Positions 53,601 through 64,000 of a DNA stretch of 64,000 nt are shown in pieces. Within the stretch, counting starts at the first letter, position 1. Each line of letters begins with the position of its first letter. The position numbers were made by a program, and so were the translations under genes. A model generated the notes under the pieces. It worked only from the letters and a program-made list of their open reading frames with translations, did no database searches and was not told where the DNA came from. The stretch comes from Cordylochernes scorpioides. Its lineage: Eukaryota; Arthropoda; Arachnida; Pseudoscorpiones; Chernetidae. The stretch is from contig CP092874.1 in NCBI GenBank assembly GCA_030710605.1, positions 23,139,007 through 23,203,006 of the forward strand, given 5' to 3'.

Positions 53601-54255
53601 TCCCTCTCTCTGTGTGTTAAAATTAACTATACAGAGAACCATCTCTCTAGAAGATACCTCTCTACAACTAACAGTTTTTCATTACCAAAATAATTAGAGA
53701 ACATCCTTGCTAGAATACACCTCTCTACAATGGTCAATTTTTCATCATGAAAATGATAATTTTTATTATTTAGCAACTCTACAGTAAGAGGAACACCTCT
53801 CCCAAAAGGTGTACAGTAGAATTTAATGAGAGGACACACTTGCTAAAAAACACCCCTCTAAAAAGGGCAGTTTTCATCATTAAAATGACCATTTTTTACT
53901 ATTTAGCAACTCTACAGTAAGGGGAACACCCCTCCCCAAAGGTGTACAGTAGAATTTAATGAGAGGACATTCTCGCTAGATGATACTCCTCCACAAATAA
54001 CAGTTTTCATTACCAAAATAATTAGAAAACCTTCTTGCTAGAATGCTCTCTATTAAAAGGTCAGTTTTCATCATTAAAATGATCATTTTTACTATTTAGC
54101 AATTCTATGTTAGGAGGAACACCTCTCCCTAGAAGAAACCTTTCCACAAATAACAGTTTTCATTACCAAAATAATATGAGAACACCCTTGCTAAAGGACA
54201 CCTCTATACAAAGGTCAGTTTTTCATTACTAAAATTATCATTTTTCACTATTTAG
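53600..54255. repeat. Array of pogo-like end repeats, copy 3
   Basis: Four to five units with TATTTAGCAA anchors near 53769, 53900, 54088 and 54250. One unit longer than the array at 2390-2869. Confidence 0.6.
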
Positions 54256-54336
54256 CAATGGGGGTCAGTGGAAGGGTGGTCTAAACCGTTGGTTTTCAAA
54301 CGCTATAACCCGGGTTCGATTCCCCGCATTGAGCAC
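54256..54336 (+). mobile_element. tRNA-like SINE head, copy 3
   Basis: As at 2870, with a better B box (CGGGTTCGATTCCCCG) and T-arm pairing at four of five positions. The downstream tail is longer than in copy 1 (GCAAAGGTCTAACCC). Confidence 0.45.
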
Positions 54337-54389
54337 TTTTATTCTAATTGATAAAAAAAATGTTCCATTGGCTCCGATTCTTGCAAAGG

Positions 54390-55335
54390 TCTAACCCTAC
54401 CATGTATGTCTTGTACTCCTGCTACCCTAGACATGAAGGCTGCTGTCCTACTAAGCCCAGGTAAATGTTAACAGTCCTACCTCTGTGTGATGTTCCTATC
54501 AACAGGAAACACAACCAATTACTCTGTATGTCAGACAGGACAGTATGTCTTGTACTCCTGGTACCCTAGACATGAAGGCTGCTGTCCTACTAAGCCCAGC
54601 TAAATGTTAACAGTCCAACCTTGGTGTGATGTTCCAATCAACAGGAAACACACTCAATTACTCTGTATGTCAGACAGGACAGTATGTCTCGTACTCCTGG
54701 TACCCTAGACATGAAGGCTGCTGTCCTACTAAGCCCAGCAAATGTTAACAGTCCTACCTTGGTGTAATGTGTTCCCATCAACAGGAAACACACCCAATTA
54801 CTCTGTATGTCAGACAGGACAGTATGTCTTGTACTCCTGGTACCCTAGACATGAAGGCTGCTGTCCTACTAAGCCCAGCTAAATGTTAAAAGTACTACCT
54901 TGGTGTGATGTTCCCATCAACAGGAAACACACCCAATTACTCTGTATGTCAGACAGGACAGTATGTTATGTACTCCTGGTACCCTAGACATGAAGGCTGC
55001 TGTCCTACTAAGCCCAGTTAAATGTTAACAGTCCTACCTTGGTGTGATGTTCCCATCAACAGGAAACAAACCCAATTACTCTGTATGTCAGACAGGACAG
55101 TATGTCTTGTACTCCTGGTACCCTAGACATGAAGGCTGCTGTCCTACTAAGCCCAGTTAAATGTTAACAGTCCTACCTTGGTGTGATGTTCCCATCAACA
55201 GGAAACACACCCAATTACTCTGTATGTCAGACAGGACAGTATGTCTTGTATTCCTGGTACCCTAGAAATGAAGGCTGCTGTCCTACTAAACCCAGCTAAA
55301 TGTTAAAATCCTACCTCTGTGTGATGTTCCCATCA
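54390..55335. repeat. 139-bp minisatellite, about 7 copies
   Basis: Same unit as 2995-3625, tandem from about 54390 to 55335, with anchor CCAATTACTCTG recurring from 54515. Small indels in some units. Confidence 0.9.
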
Positions 55336-56158
55336 ATTACTCCATATGATATGGAGATAAACGTCACCACTGTATATTTACATAAAAAATAATATAATAA
55401 AAAATAAAGTAGTTTTTGATGAATAGAATTGAATCCTGTACATTTGACACATTTCTACCAAAAAAAATTCTATAATTTCATTGGTTCTTCTATACTTGAG
55501 AGCAATCATTACTTGCATTCTCTTGTCACACATTATTTATTTGGTGTCTTATTACCTTGTCTCATTGAATCTACTTTCTAAAACTCTCAAGGAGGAATTC
55601 CTATAGTGTGATAAAGGAATATTTCCCATATATGCGAGATATTAAATTTTCAATTTATATTCCCTCAACCACACACAACAACACACATATAAAGATGGCC
55701 AAGTTTGTCGATACAAGATTGAGAGAGGTAAAATGTTCTTCTTTAGTTGTTAACACTGGGAGCATTCCTCAGCAGCAGGCCACTGATTTAGTTCCAATAT
55801 TTAAAAACAGCCGTTGATATGAGAAACAGACACCATGTACAGCTGCTCTTAACTTGGAGTACAGAATCATCCAATGTTCCTGGATCAGGAGGCCTTACAA
55901 GGTACTATCAGCCAGGCCAGCTGTGCCCACGTTTTTTTATCTAGCTTGTTGCTGCACCACTTCCCACATTTCATCCAAGTTTGGGGTTTTCAATGACAAG
56001 ATTCATTGACAATGGCATGATAAAAGTGTTTCTAATATGTGGAAAACTGGATGTGGCTGATTTTTGATTTGATGCCTCTGTCTGATGGCAACTTACAATG
56101 GTATTGCACTGAAACATCATACACTGCATGATAAAAAACAATTTAGATTATAAATTAT
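55336..56158. other. Spacer matching 3626-4435
   Basis: Non-coding duplicate of the copy 1 spacer; no gene supported. Confidence 0.5.
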
Positions 56159-56274
56159 GAACACAAAGTAATAAGACCAAACATAAATAATTAGTGTGTG
56201 ATGTTTTGTTAACAATGTTTTTACTGAAACGATACACACTATTTATTTGGATTTGGTCTTATTACCTTGTGTTC
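56159..56274. repeat. P1 palindrome, copy 3
   Basis: Partner of 4436-4557; arms GAACACAAAGTAATAAGACC and complement. Confidence 0.7.
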
Positions 56275-57345
56275 GTACACTGCTCATATAACAGGCTTGT
56301 TCACCTTGTTACGATTCCCCCCCCCCCTCCCTCATTTTTTATCCGGGATTGGGGATGATAATAGCAGAGATAGCTGACTTATTCCTCCTAATTCCAGTGG
56401 TTAGTAATTGGGGACTACTGTATGTACATCACATGTCTACTCTCTCTACTCTGTCTACAAGACACTCGTCCCATGATTCTCGTATTTGTTTTCTACATGT
56501 CTACTCTACCAATGACAAATTCAGATAGGAGTCTTTGTTTCCCATGGTGAAGTATTGCAACAAAAGCAAATAGCATACCCTCAGCAAGAGCTGAACCCAC
56601 AAAGTTCCAGCATGTTCCCACACTCCTCCTAACAGAAGGAATCTGATATGAATGAGAGCAGAGAAAACAATGGGACAAAAAAAACTGAAGACGGCACAGA
56701 ACAACTAATTGAAGATTGATTGTATATAATGACCATCATTTCCCCTTTTACCTGTTGTACATATATTTTACAGGAAAAGTCAGACTTTAACCATAGTGTG
56801 CCTGGATCATGGTGCCATGATCAATGAAAGCTGAATCCCTTACACCCCATTCCATTGGAATTCGTGTAATCTTTACACAAGGGAATGAGAAACAACACTA
56901 TCACATGTCTACACATGTAGAAAGGACGTCAGCTTTTGCACTTACAGGTGTTTTGAGAAAAGGAAATTCATTAAATATAATTATATAAAAAGGACATACA
57001 CCTGAATCTGTGAAAGTAAAACTTTAAAAAATATTTTGGGGGATTCTTTATCAATTTATTACACAAAAACTCTAATAAATTGAGGGAAAAATCTCTTGAA
57101 ATATTTCGAAAAAATTTTCTTCCACAGATCCAGTCATGGCTTTTTTTATAAACTTACAAGTGAACCTCAGAACTCTCTGGGAAAAGGGTACTGACTTGTC
57201 TTTAAATAATTCTCTCATTATATTCTAATGAAATTTACGAATTATCTCTCTCTAGTTGTTTTTTCCCTCTAAACAATTGAACTTTTGTGCAAAGTTTGTG
57301 TGAATACATTTCCATTAACTGTTCTCTCATATAAGTTAAACTGAG
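56275..57345. other. Spacer matching 4558-5565
   Basis: Non-coding duplicate; contains a C-rich run near 56319-56330 and an extra about 60 bp near 56440-56500 not seen in copy 1. Confidence 0.5.
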
Positions 57346-57420
57346 GAGGTGAGTGGAAGGGTGGTCTCAAACGTAGGTTTTTGACTGCTATGACCCTGGA
57401 TCGAATCCCGAATTGGACAC
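57346..57420 (+). mobile_element. tRNA-like SINE, second member, copy 3
   Basis: Partner of 5566-5641; B-box-like GGATCGAATCCC. Confidence 0.4.
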
Positions 57421-57657
57421 TTTTTAACTAAAAAAAAATGCTCCAATGGGTACAGGTTCTTGTAAAAGTCCAAGCCCACCAGTGGGTGCAAGTAACCAAA
57501 CAGGGCTCTGTCACATTTGTAAATACAAAAGTCAAACTGCGCTTTTCACATGTGTAGACATGTGATACGCTTACACTAAAAGCAGTTGCCAACTTCTGTC
57601 CCCCATGATTATCATGGCCTGGTACCACATGTACTAGGGATAATAATAATAATAATA

Positions 57658-57795
57658 CAGTAGAACCTCCATGAGAGGACACTCGCACCAGAGGACATCT
57701 CTCAATAAAGGACAGTTTTCATTTGCAAAATTACCAATTTTACTATTTAGCAATTCTCCGGTGAGAGGACACCTCTCCTAAAGGACACTTTGGCT
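57658..57795 (+). repeat. Solo pogo-like terminal repeat, copy 3
   Basis: Starts TACAGTAGAACCTCCATGAG; partner of 5880-6015. Confidence 0.5.
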
Positions 57796-58088
57796 CTACA
57801 ACTAGGTGTTATATACAGGGAGGTAGTTCTACTGTAAAATAAACAAATTAAAGTAAAGAGGAATGTGTGCTGAAGGTCCGTCAGCTCACCTCTCACCAGA
57901 AGAAACAACATCGGAATGATCAACCAGCATCACCACAGCCGGCCACCATAGTCAAATAGATTCATGAAGATGTTCTAATACCATGACTGACCCCAGTGTC
58001 ATAATAAAGTCTGAGAAACAATAATACAAATGTTAAATTGTACTGGGATATGGTGGATAAATTAATAAAAAGGCATCTTTTATCGTGC

Positions 58089-58219
58089 AACTGAAAGTTG
58101 CTGATGGCTTTCGCCATCTAACGGAATAAATATCAACTATTTGTTGATTTTTAATTTTTCCAGAATTTACCAAATATCCATTCTTGATTAATGGGGTAAA
58201 CAATCAGCAACTTTTAGCG
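58089..58219. mobile_element. Short MITE, copy 3
   Basis: Partner of 6302-6432; inverted ends AACTGAAAGTTGCTGATGGC and TCAGCAACTTTTAG. Confidence 0.5.
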
Positions 58220-58380
58220 TCATTATAAAGAGAGATGTCGTTTTCTTAATAATAAAGTCTGTTTTGCATTTTTGGAAAACAAAGACGATTTGCCTATCTT
58301 ATTATTATTTTTTTTTTTTTAAGAAGAAGAAGCATCTTTTGGGGTAAATATACTTCTTGAATATCTACTTTTTTTTCACA

Positions 58381-59555
58381 ATGAGTTCAGAAGACTTTAA
58401 AATAACGAAATTGAATGGTGAAAATTACCATGCTTGGTCGATTAGGGCTAAGGCTACCCTAATACAAAAAGGTGTATGGGAAGCGGTTGATCCAGGTTTT
58501 GACGAAACTCTAACTGTAGCTCTAAAGAGCAAGTGAAGTATTAAATATTTAGAAGAAATACACACCAAATATGGATTGCTTCACATTCTGCAATTACTGA
58601 GAGATATATTTAATATCACAAAAATGAATGAATCCATGAAAGATTATATAGCAAGGATAATGAACATCCACAGAAAACTGGAGAAAGGAGGACATGGTTT
58701 CAAGGATACAGAATTGGCACTCATAATGCTAATGGGGTTGCCCAAGACCTATGAACCAATGATCCTGAATTTGGAACAAAATGAAGAAAAACTTTCAACG
58801 AAAATCGTCATGGCTAAACTGTTACTAGAAGAAAAGAGACAACTCAGACATGACACCACTGGAGAAGAAACCACCTCAAGGGCCTTTGTGATCAAGGAAG
58901 AAAAACAGCCAACTTTCCATTAAAGAAGAAAGTATCATCCTGCAGAGAAAACCCAAGAAGCTAGCACATCCCACAATTATCAGAAGAATACTCAAGCCAA
59001 AGCTGTCAAATGTTTTTGCTGTAGCAAAGTGGGACATATAGCAAGGAATTGTAGATTCAACCCTGCAATGGGAGATATCACATTCAAGGTAAATAACAAA
59101 AATGGTGGCGGAAGTCTTTTCTTGAAGAATGTTCTCATTGTTTCTGAAATCGAAGGGAATCTATTATCTGTTGGAAGAATTGAGAAACATGGCAACACAA
59201 GCGAAGAGGTTGCTTTCTAATCCTGATAAAATCTCAAAACAAAAGGCATTTTTCTTCAGGGAAGGCAACAGAGAATCTCATTTATTTATGGTATCTTGAC
59301 AGTGGAGCAACAGAACACATGGTATCTGATAGAAGCAAGCTAACCAATATTCGGGAAATCTCCTCAGTAGTAGAAACAGCAAATAAACAATCAATTCATG
59401 TCATGGAAATGGGAGATATCACATTCAAGGTAAATAACAAAAATGGTGGCGGAAGTCTTTTTTTGAAGAATGTTCAATTGTTTCTGAAATCGAAGGGAAT
59501 CTATTATCTGTTGGAAGAATTGAGAAACATGGCAACACTGTTATTTTTTAAAATG
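58381..59555 (+). pseudogene. gag: Copia Gag and protease, copy 3, rearranged
   Basis: Gag starts MSSEDFKITKLNGENYHAW and keeps Trp where copy 1 has a stop (about 58480), then meets the shared TGA. The zinc knuckle is complete (CFCCSKVGHIARNC, about 59010). Directly after it, about 130 bp identical to sequence 340 bp downstream (GDITFKVNNKNGGGSLFLKN) replaces the normal link to the protease. The protease motif SGATEHM follows near 59305 with local frameshifts. Confidence 0.8.
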
Positions 59556-60500
59556 GGAATGTCAAGGTTTTAAACCAACAAGGTGAATTATTGGTAACAG
59601 CTCCAAGAAATGGAAACACCTACTACATTGAAGAATTGAATAATAGTGCCAGGATTACCAAAGTTAGAGAGGACATTTGGCATAGACGTTTAGGACATCT
59701 TAATAAGGAAGCTGTTGCAAAAATGAATATTGGAGAAAAAAGAAGTGACAACCAATGCACAGTGTGCATGGAATCCAAGATGAAGAAATTGCCATTTTCT
59801 ATTTCTAGTAATAAACACAAAAGGGCTTCTTATCCCCTGGAACTAATCCACTCTGATGTTGTTGGTCTCATAAATCCAAGATCCAAGGGAGGATCAAACT
59901 ATTTTGTTACCTTTATTGATGATTTTTCACACTACAACCGTGGTCTATTTCATGAAAAATGAAAATGAAGTCTTGGAGAAATTTAAGGAATATAAGAACT
60001 TTGTAGAAAACTTTCATGAAAGAAGAATCAAGACATTGCGATCCGATAATGGAAAGGAGTATTGCAACTCTGAATTTGACTGGCTTCTTATCAAAAATGG
60101 CATCAGAAGACAATTGTCTGTTCCAAGAACCCCTCAACAAAATGGAGTATCTGAACGAATGAATCAAACACTGTTAAGTACTGCTAGATGCTTATTGGCA
60201 GAATCGGGTATCCCAATTACCATTTGGGGAGATGCAATCCACACAGCTTGTTATTTGAGAAATAAGTCTCCAAGTAAAGCAATTGACAACAAAATTCCTG
60301 AAGAACTTTGATCTGGAAGAGAGCCCAAAATAGGATATCCTAAGGTATTTGGATGCAAATCTTGGTGCAGCATTGATGATTGCCATCGCAAGTCTAAATT
60401 CAGTCCCAAGGCTAAAGAGTGTGTACTCATAGGATATCCAGAAGGAACTAAAGGATATAAAGTATGGGATTTCAGAAATGACAAAATATGTAACTAGAAA
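59556..60500 (+). pseudogene. Copia integrase, copy 3
   Basis: Zinc site IWHRRLGHLNKE and CTVCMESK, then HSDVVG, LRSDNGKEY (normal Gly, where copy 1 has Glu) and PQQNGVSERMNQT. A 1-bp insertion near 59935 splits the frame. The TGA after PEEL (60309-60311) is shared with copy 1. Confidence 0.8.
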
Positions 60501-60710
60501 TGTAAGATTTTCTGAGGACATTTTTCCATGTAAGAAACCTAATGATCCAACAAAAAGTTTTGAACTGGATCAATTTTCCACTACATCAGAAGAGGAAGAC
60601 TTTTATGAAGAACAACTGATTCATCAGAGAGAAGAAGATCTACAAACAAAGGTAGAGTTTGGTTCAAAAAATAATTCGGAGCAAGAAACAAAGATGAACG
60701 ATCACAAACT

Positions 60711-62357
60711 TTGCACCGTTCGGAAAGAATTAAGAAAAAAAACGGGGAAGAAACCATAATCAAACGCGACATCATGAAGAATCCTCAATCCAGTACAGAA
60801 GAACCAAGTACCATTGAAGAAGCTCTTTGTGGACCTGAAGCTACAAATTGGTCTGAGGCCATTCCAAGGGAACTACAAGGATTGAAAGAAAAGGGAGCTT
60901 GGGAAATTGTTCCAAGGCCAGTTAACAAAAGAGTTATTGATTCAAGATGGGTTTTCAAGCGAAAAATTGACTCGTATGGAAACTTAAGAGAATATCGCGC
61001 AAGACTTGTCGCATGTGGTTTTCACCAAATACCAAATGTTGATTTTGGGAAGAAATACAGCCCTGTAATTAAACATAAGTCTATAAGGTTCCTTTTAGCT
61101 GTGGCTGTTGAACGTGAATGGAACATATTCCAAATGGATGTCAAATCTGCATACCTAAATGCACCATTACATGAAACTGTTTATATGGAACTACCTGAGT
61201 CAAGTCTGAATCATGAAAATTCCAGCAATGAAGTCTGTCTTCTAAAGAAGAGTATTTATGGACTGAAGCAATCGGGACATGAATGGAATGAAAAACTTGA
61301 CCAGATTTTAACTTCAATTGGACTTGAACGCTCCAGAATGGATCCATGCGTCTACTTTAGTAAGGACATCATACTTGGAGTTTATGTAGATGATCTACTA
61401 GTTACTACTTTCTCAGTTGAGTCCTATGTGAAATTCAAATCAAGCATTCAAGGAGAAGTGGACATCAAGGACTTAGGTGAAGTGAGTGATCTACTCTCTG
61501 TAAGGATTAAAAGAAACAAGGATTCAAATCTTGAACTTGATCAGACTCATTACATTGAAGAAATCCTTAAGGAGTATGGAATGGAGCATGCGAAAGAAGC
61601 CTCAACACCATTAGATCCTGGAATGTTTACAGAAGGGCCTGGAGGAAAGGAAGCATGCTGTGCCCCTTATCAACAGGCTATTGGGAATTTGCTTTGGTTA
61701 GCAGGAATGACAAGGCCAGACATTGCATATGCTGTATCTTACCTCAGCAAGTTCAATAGTTCCCCTTTGCAACAGCATTGGAATGCTGTAAAACACCTCT
61801 TGAGATATTTAAAGAAGACCAAGGACCTCAAATTAGTATTCAGTAAGACTGGAAAGAAGTTAGCAGCTTTTGCGGATACAGACTGGGGCAGTGATAAAGA
61901 AGACAGGAAATCCTATAGCGGGTACATATTTGTGTTGGACGGAGCAGCCATCTCCTGGTGCAGCAGAAAGCAAAAATGTGTTGCTCTCTCAACAGCAGAA
62001 GCAGAATATTATGCAATGTGTGAAGCAGCAAAGGAAGCTCTATGGTTCACAAGTTTTATGTAAGAAATTGGAGTTGGTGGTTTTGAGGAATCTCCTCTGA
62101 AGATATATATAGATAATCAAGGTGCTATGTTCCTTGCTGAAAATGAAGTTGTTTCAGAAAGAAGTAAACACATTGACATTCGACACTTATTTATCAGAGA
62201 TCTAATCAAGGATGGAAAGCTGAGCTTTGTGTATGTTCCAATGGAGGAGAACCCTGCAGATCTATTCACAAAGAACTTGAAGGCTCCTGCACTCCAGCAA
62301 AACTATACCAAACTTGGACTTTGTATGTATATCACAGACAAGGGGAGGTGTTAAAAT
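60711..62357 (+). pseudogene. Copia RT and RNase H, copy 3
   Basis: Open frame 60711-62063 (450 residues) with the complete RT, YVDDLL near 61385 and most of RNase H (FADTDWGSD; the second catalytic-region Asp is Thr-shifted relative to FADADWG in copy 1). After the shared TAA (62061), the rest (KHIDIRHLFIRD, ADLFTKNL) is open from 62127 to 62357, because copy 3 lacks the 2-bp insertion seen at 10268. Confidence 0.85.
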
Positions 62358-62527
62358 ATTTTTTATGTCCGTGATTTTATTTTTTGACGTTTAAAATATT
62401 TTATAATGATCTGGCACTCTTGTTGTTGTAAAAAAGGGCTTACCCACACCTTGCTTTGAAGATATTTGTTTAAGATGTTCAATTGAACATTTTGTTAAAT
62501 AATAAAAGCTCTGCTAAATCTTTAACA
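62349..62527 (+). repeat. Copia 3' LTR, copy 3
   Basis: TGTTAAA...TTTAACA; near-identical to 10455-10633. Confidence 0.75.
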
Positions 62528-62553
62528 TGTTTCCACCAAGAAAGTTCAATATG

Positions 62554-62710
62554 ATGCACTTGCCCACCATCTGTTATCAAAATTCGAAACTATTTTAAAG
62601 GCGTAAGGTTCTTTTAGAAATTAAACAATTTCTACTGCCCTTACTGCAATGGAAAAATTAAAGGGAGGGCCTGGCTCATCAGTGGTGAACCCTCCCAGCG
62701 GTTTCGCCAG
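62554..62710. mobile_element. S1 element, copy 3
   Basis: Partner of 10660-10817; target duplication TTCAATATG (62545-62553, one change) and TTCAGTATG (62711-62719). Confidence 0.75.
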
Positions 62711-62889
62711 TTCAGTATGTTACTCACATGTGATGTAGTGAGCCACCACCAGTGTCCACTTCTATGCTAGACACTAATTTCACCAAGTTCTTGGAAAAGG
62801 TGAATTTTGCCCCGTACCTCATCATTACCATTTCTATAGTCTTTGACACCTCCAGTTAGAGTGAAGCTGGGGATAATACTGTGGTATAT

Positions 62890-64000
62890 TTATTCAACTA
62901 TAAATACAAAGCGCGATGTCCCGCCAAGGACACTGGCGCACAAAGGAAAGCAATACAAGAGAGAGAGAGAGAGGGAGAATCTATTTATATATCCAAAAAC
63001 ATATGCACAAGGCATTTACCATATTCTTGAAATTGGTTTCAAACAAGCATACTATATACATAGGTAATTTAATTTAAACACATCTCAAAATAAAGAAAAA
63101 GGAAAAAAAAATCATATATACAGCACATAGTTACAATTATACCTAACACTTGAGATTATTTAAAAACTTTGATATAAATTTACAAAATCTATTGAATTCA
63201 ATGTATGAATCCCTGTTGGATATCAGTTCTCTTGGATCGGTACAGAGAATACCCTTATTGAGTCTGTAGTCTTGAAATGCTGGGCACTTAAGTATAAGAT
63301 GAGTAGAATCTTGAATGCGGCATCCACAAAAACAGCCCGGATCCTCCGATGCGTGGATTCTTTCCAGAAAACTTTCGAAATTACCATGGTTGGTTACAAA
63401 TTGTGTGTTGTGGAAATTAGGGCGAAAATAATTTGGAATACCCCGGTTGAAAAAACTTGTAAATGTCTCGTTTGTATTATTCAGTGAGAGCAACATTCTT
63501 TTGTTTATATAGGATTTAATTATAAAGGGAATATCGATGTTGTATTTTTGCTTGTCCTCGAATGATAAGTTATTCAAGTCATATTTCATATTTGTTGTTT
63601 CAATGTAATCTGCAATCAATGGAGTTTTAGCCAAACAACTTTGTACAAAGTTGTCTTGTAAGCTTGAATGCTCCATATTAATATCTGATATTGCATTGAG
63701 TTTAATTTTTGTATCGATTTTTTATTTAAAAATTTGAACCATATTTCTAATCCATATGTTAAAGTTGATCTGAATAAAGATTTATACAATGTAATTCTTT
63801 TATGGGAGCTAAAACCCCATGATTTGCTGCAAAGAGAGAATAGAATTTTTTTTATTCTTTGAGTTCTGCTCACTATTTCCTCTATATGAAAAGCAAAATT
63901 CAATTTGTTTTTTTCTTCTATGATTTGCAATTGTTATTCCTAAAATTTTTATTTTTTGTACTGGTGAAATTAATCCACTCTTAAATTTAACTGGGATCTT
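62890..64000 (-). mobile_element. R1/Jockey-type LINE, copy 3, cut by window end
   Basis: 3' UTR with (GA)n, then the C-terminal region on the minus strand: 63676-63143 (with CFCGCRIQDSTHLILKCP) and 63930-63616 (SRTQRIKKILFSLCSKSW, LTYGLEIWFKFL). The frames overlap because of a frameshift near 63650. The RT core lies beyond the window. Confidence 0.8.

Larger units (their letters stand above)
58381..62527 (+). mobile_element. Decayed Copia, block copy 3
   Basis: Same element as 6581-10633, with a 3' LTR at 62349-62527 and no 5' LTR found. It shares the old stops with copy 1 but has its own lesions: a TAA at 58921, a rearranged segment at 59069-59200 and a 1-bp insertion near 59935. Confidence 0.85.
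51330..64000. other. Large direct duplication, block copy 3
   Basis: Partner of 1-13212, in the same order and orientation, cut by the window end inside the LINE. It has more minisatellite units, one extra pogo-like unit and a rearranged Copia gag/protease region. Confidence 0.9.

Overview
The window looks like a TE-dominated, AT-rich stretch of an invertebrate animal genome. The evidence is a TRAF-type zinc-finger gene family, an R1/Jockey-type LINE, a Mag-type Gypsy element, two Copia lineages, two piggyBac families, tRNA-like SINEs and a Penelope-like element (PLE). Nothing here fixes the phylum. A 100-bp run of N at 13213-13312 marks a scaffold gap. No bacterial-type operons, rRNA, CRISPR or convincing functional tRNA are present.

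Layout. (1) 1-13212 and 51330-64000 are direct copies of one block. In order it holds a 151-bp repeat, a deleted piggyBac-like element (PB-1), pogo-like end repeats, a tRNA-like SINE, a 139-bp minisatellite, small palindromes, a decayed Copia element, a 158-bp element called S1 here, and the 3' part of a LINE. A third, shorter copy (about 28560-34290) lacks the middle but carries an extra Copia insertion. (2) Copies two and three each follow a TRAF-type zinc-finger/coiled-coil gene (26836-27906, deleted; 49495-50739, open). The repeat unit is therefore probably [TRAF-like gene + TE block], and copy one starts at the window edge. (3) 13919-19322 is a nearly complete PLE with long direct flanking repeats and a GIY-YIG nuclease domain at the N terminus of the reverse transcriptase, the permuted arrangement known from Naiad/Chlamys elements. 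(4) 19323-23864 is a Gypsy element with identical LTRs, abutting the PLE end. (5) 34325-47816 is a second tandem array, an A-B-C unit repeated three times with different internal deletions and one piggyBac insertion (PB-2) that has an empty site in a sister unit.

How the parts relate. The only plausible host gene is the TRAF-like one. Almost everything else is a mobile element or its debris. Because the same blocks occur two or three times, several insertions have matching empty sites in the same window, so element boundaries and target duplications can be read directly: Copia with CGGTA, PB-2 with TTAA, S1 with a 9-bp duplication. The most unusual signals are the N-terminal GIY-YIG PLE, and a possible RNA pseudoknot (GAAA and CTGATGA placed between two interleaved stems) found both in the PLE flanking repeats and at the end of the unrelated S1 element. 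Several palindromes also carry hammerhead-ribozyme-like cores.

All coordinates and translations were read by eye. Boundaries of repeats are usually good to a few bases unless stated otherwise, and clade names rest on motif recognition, not on searches.
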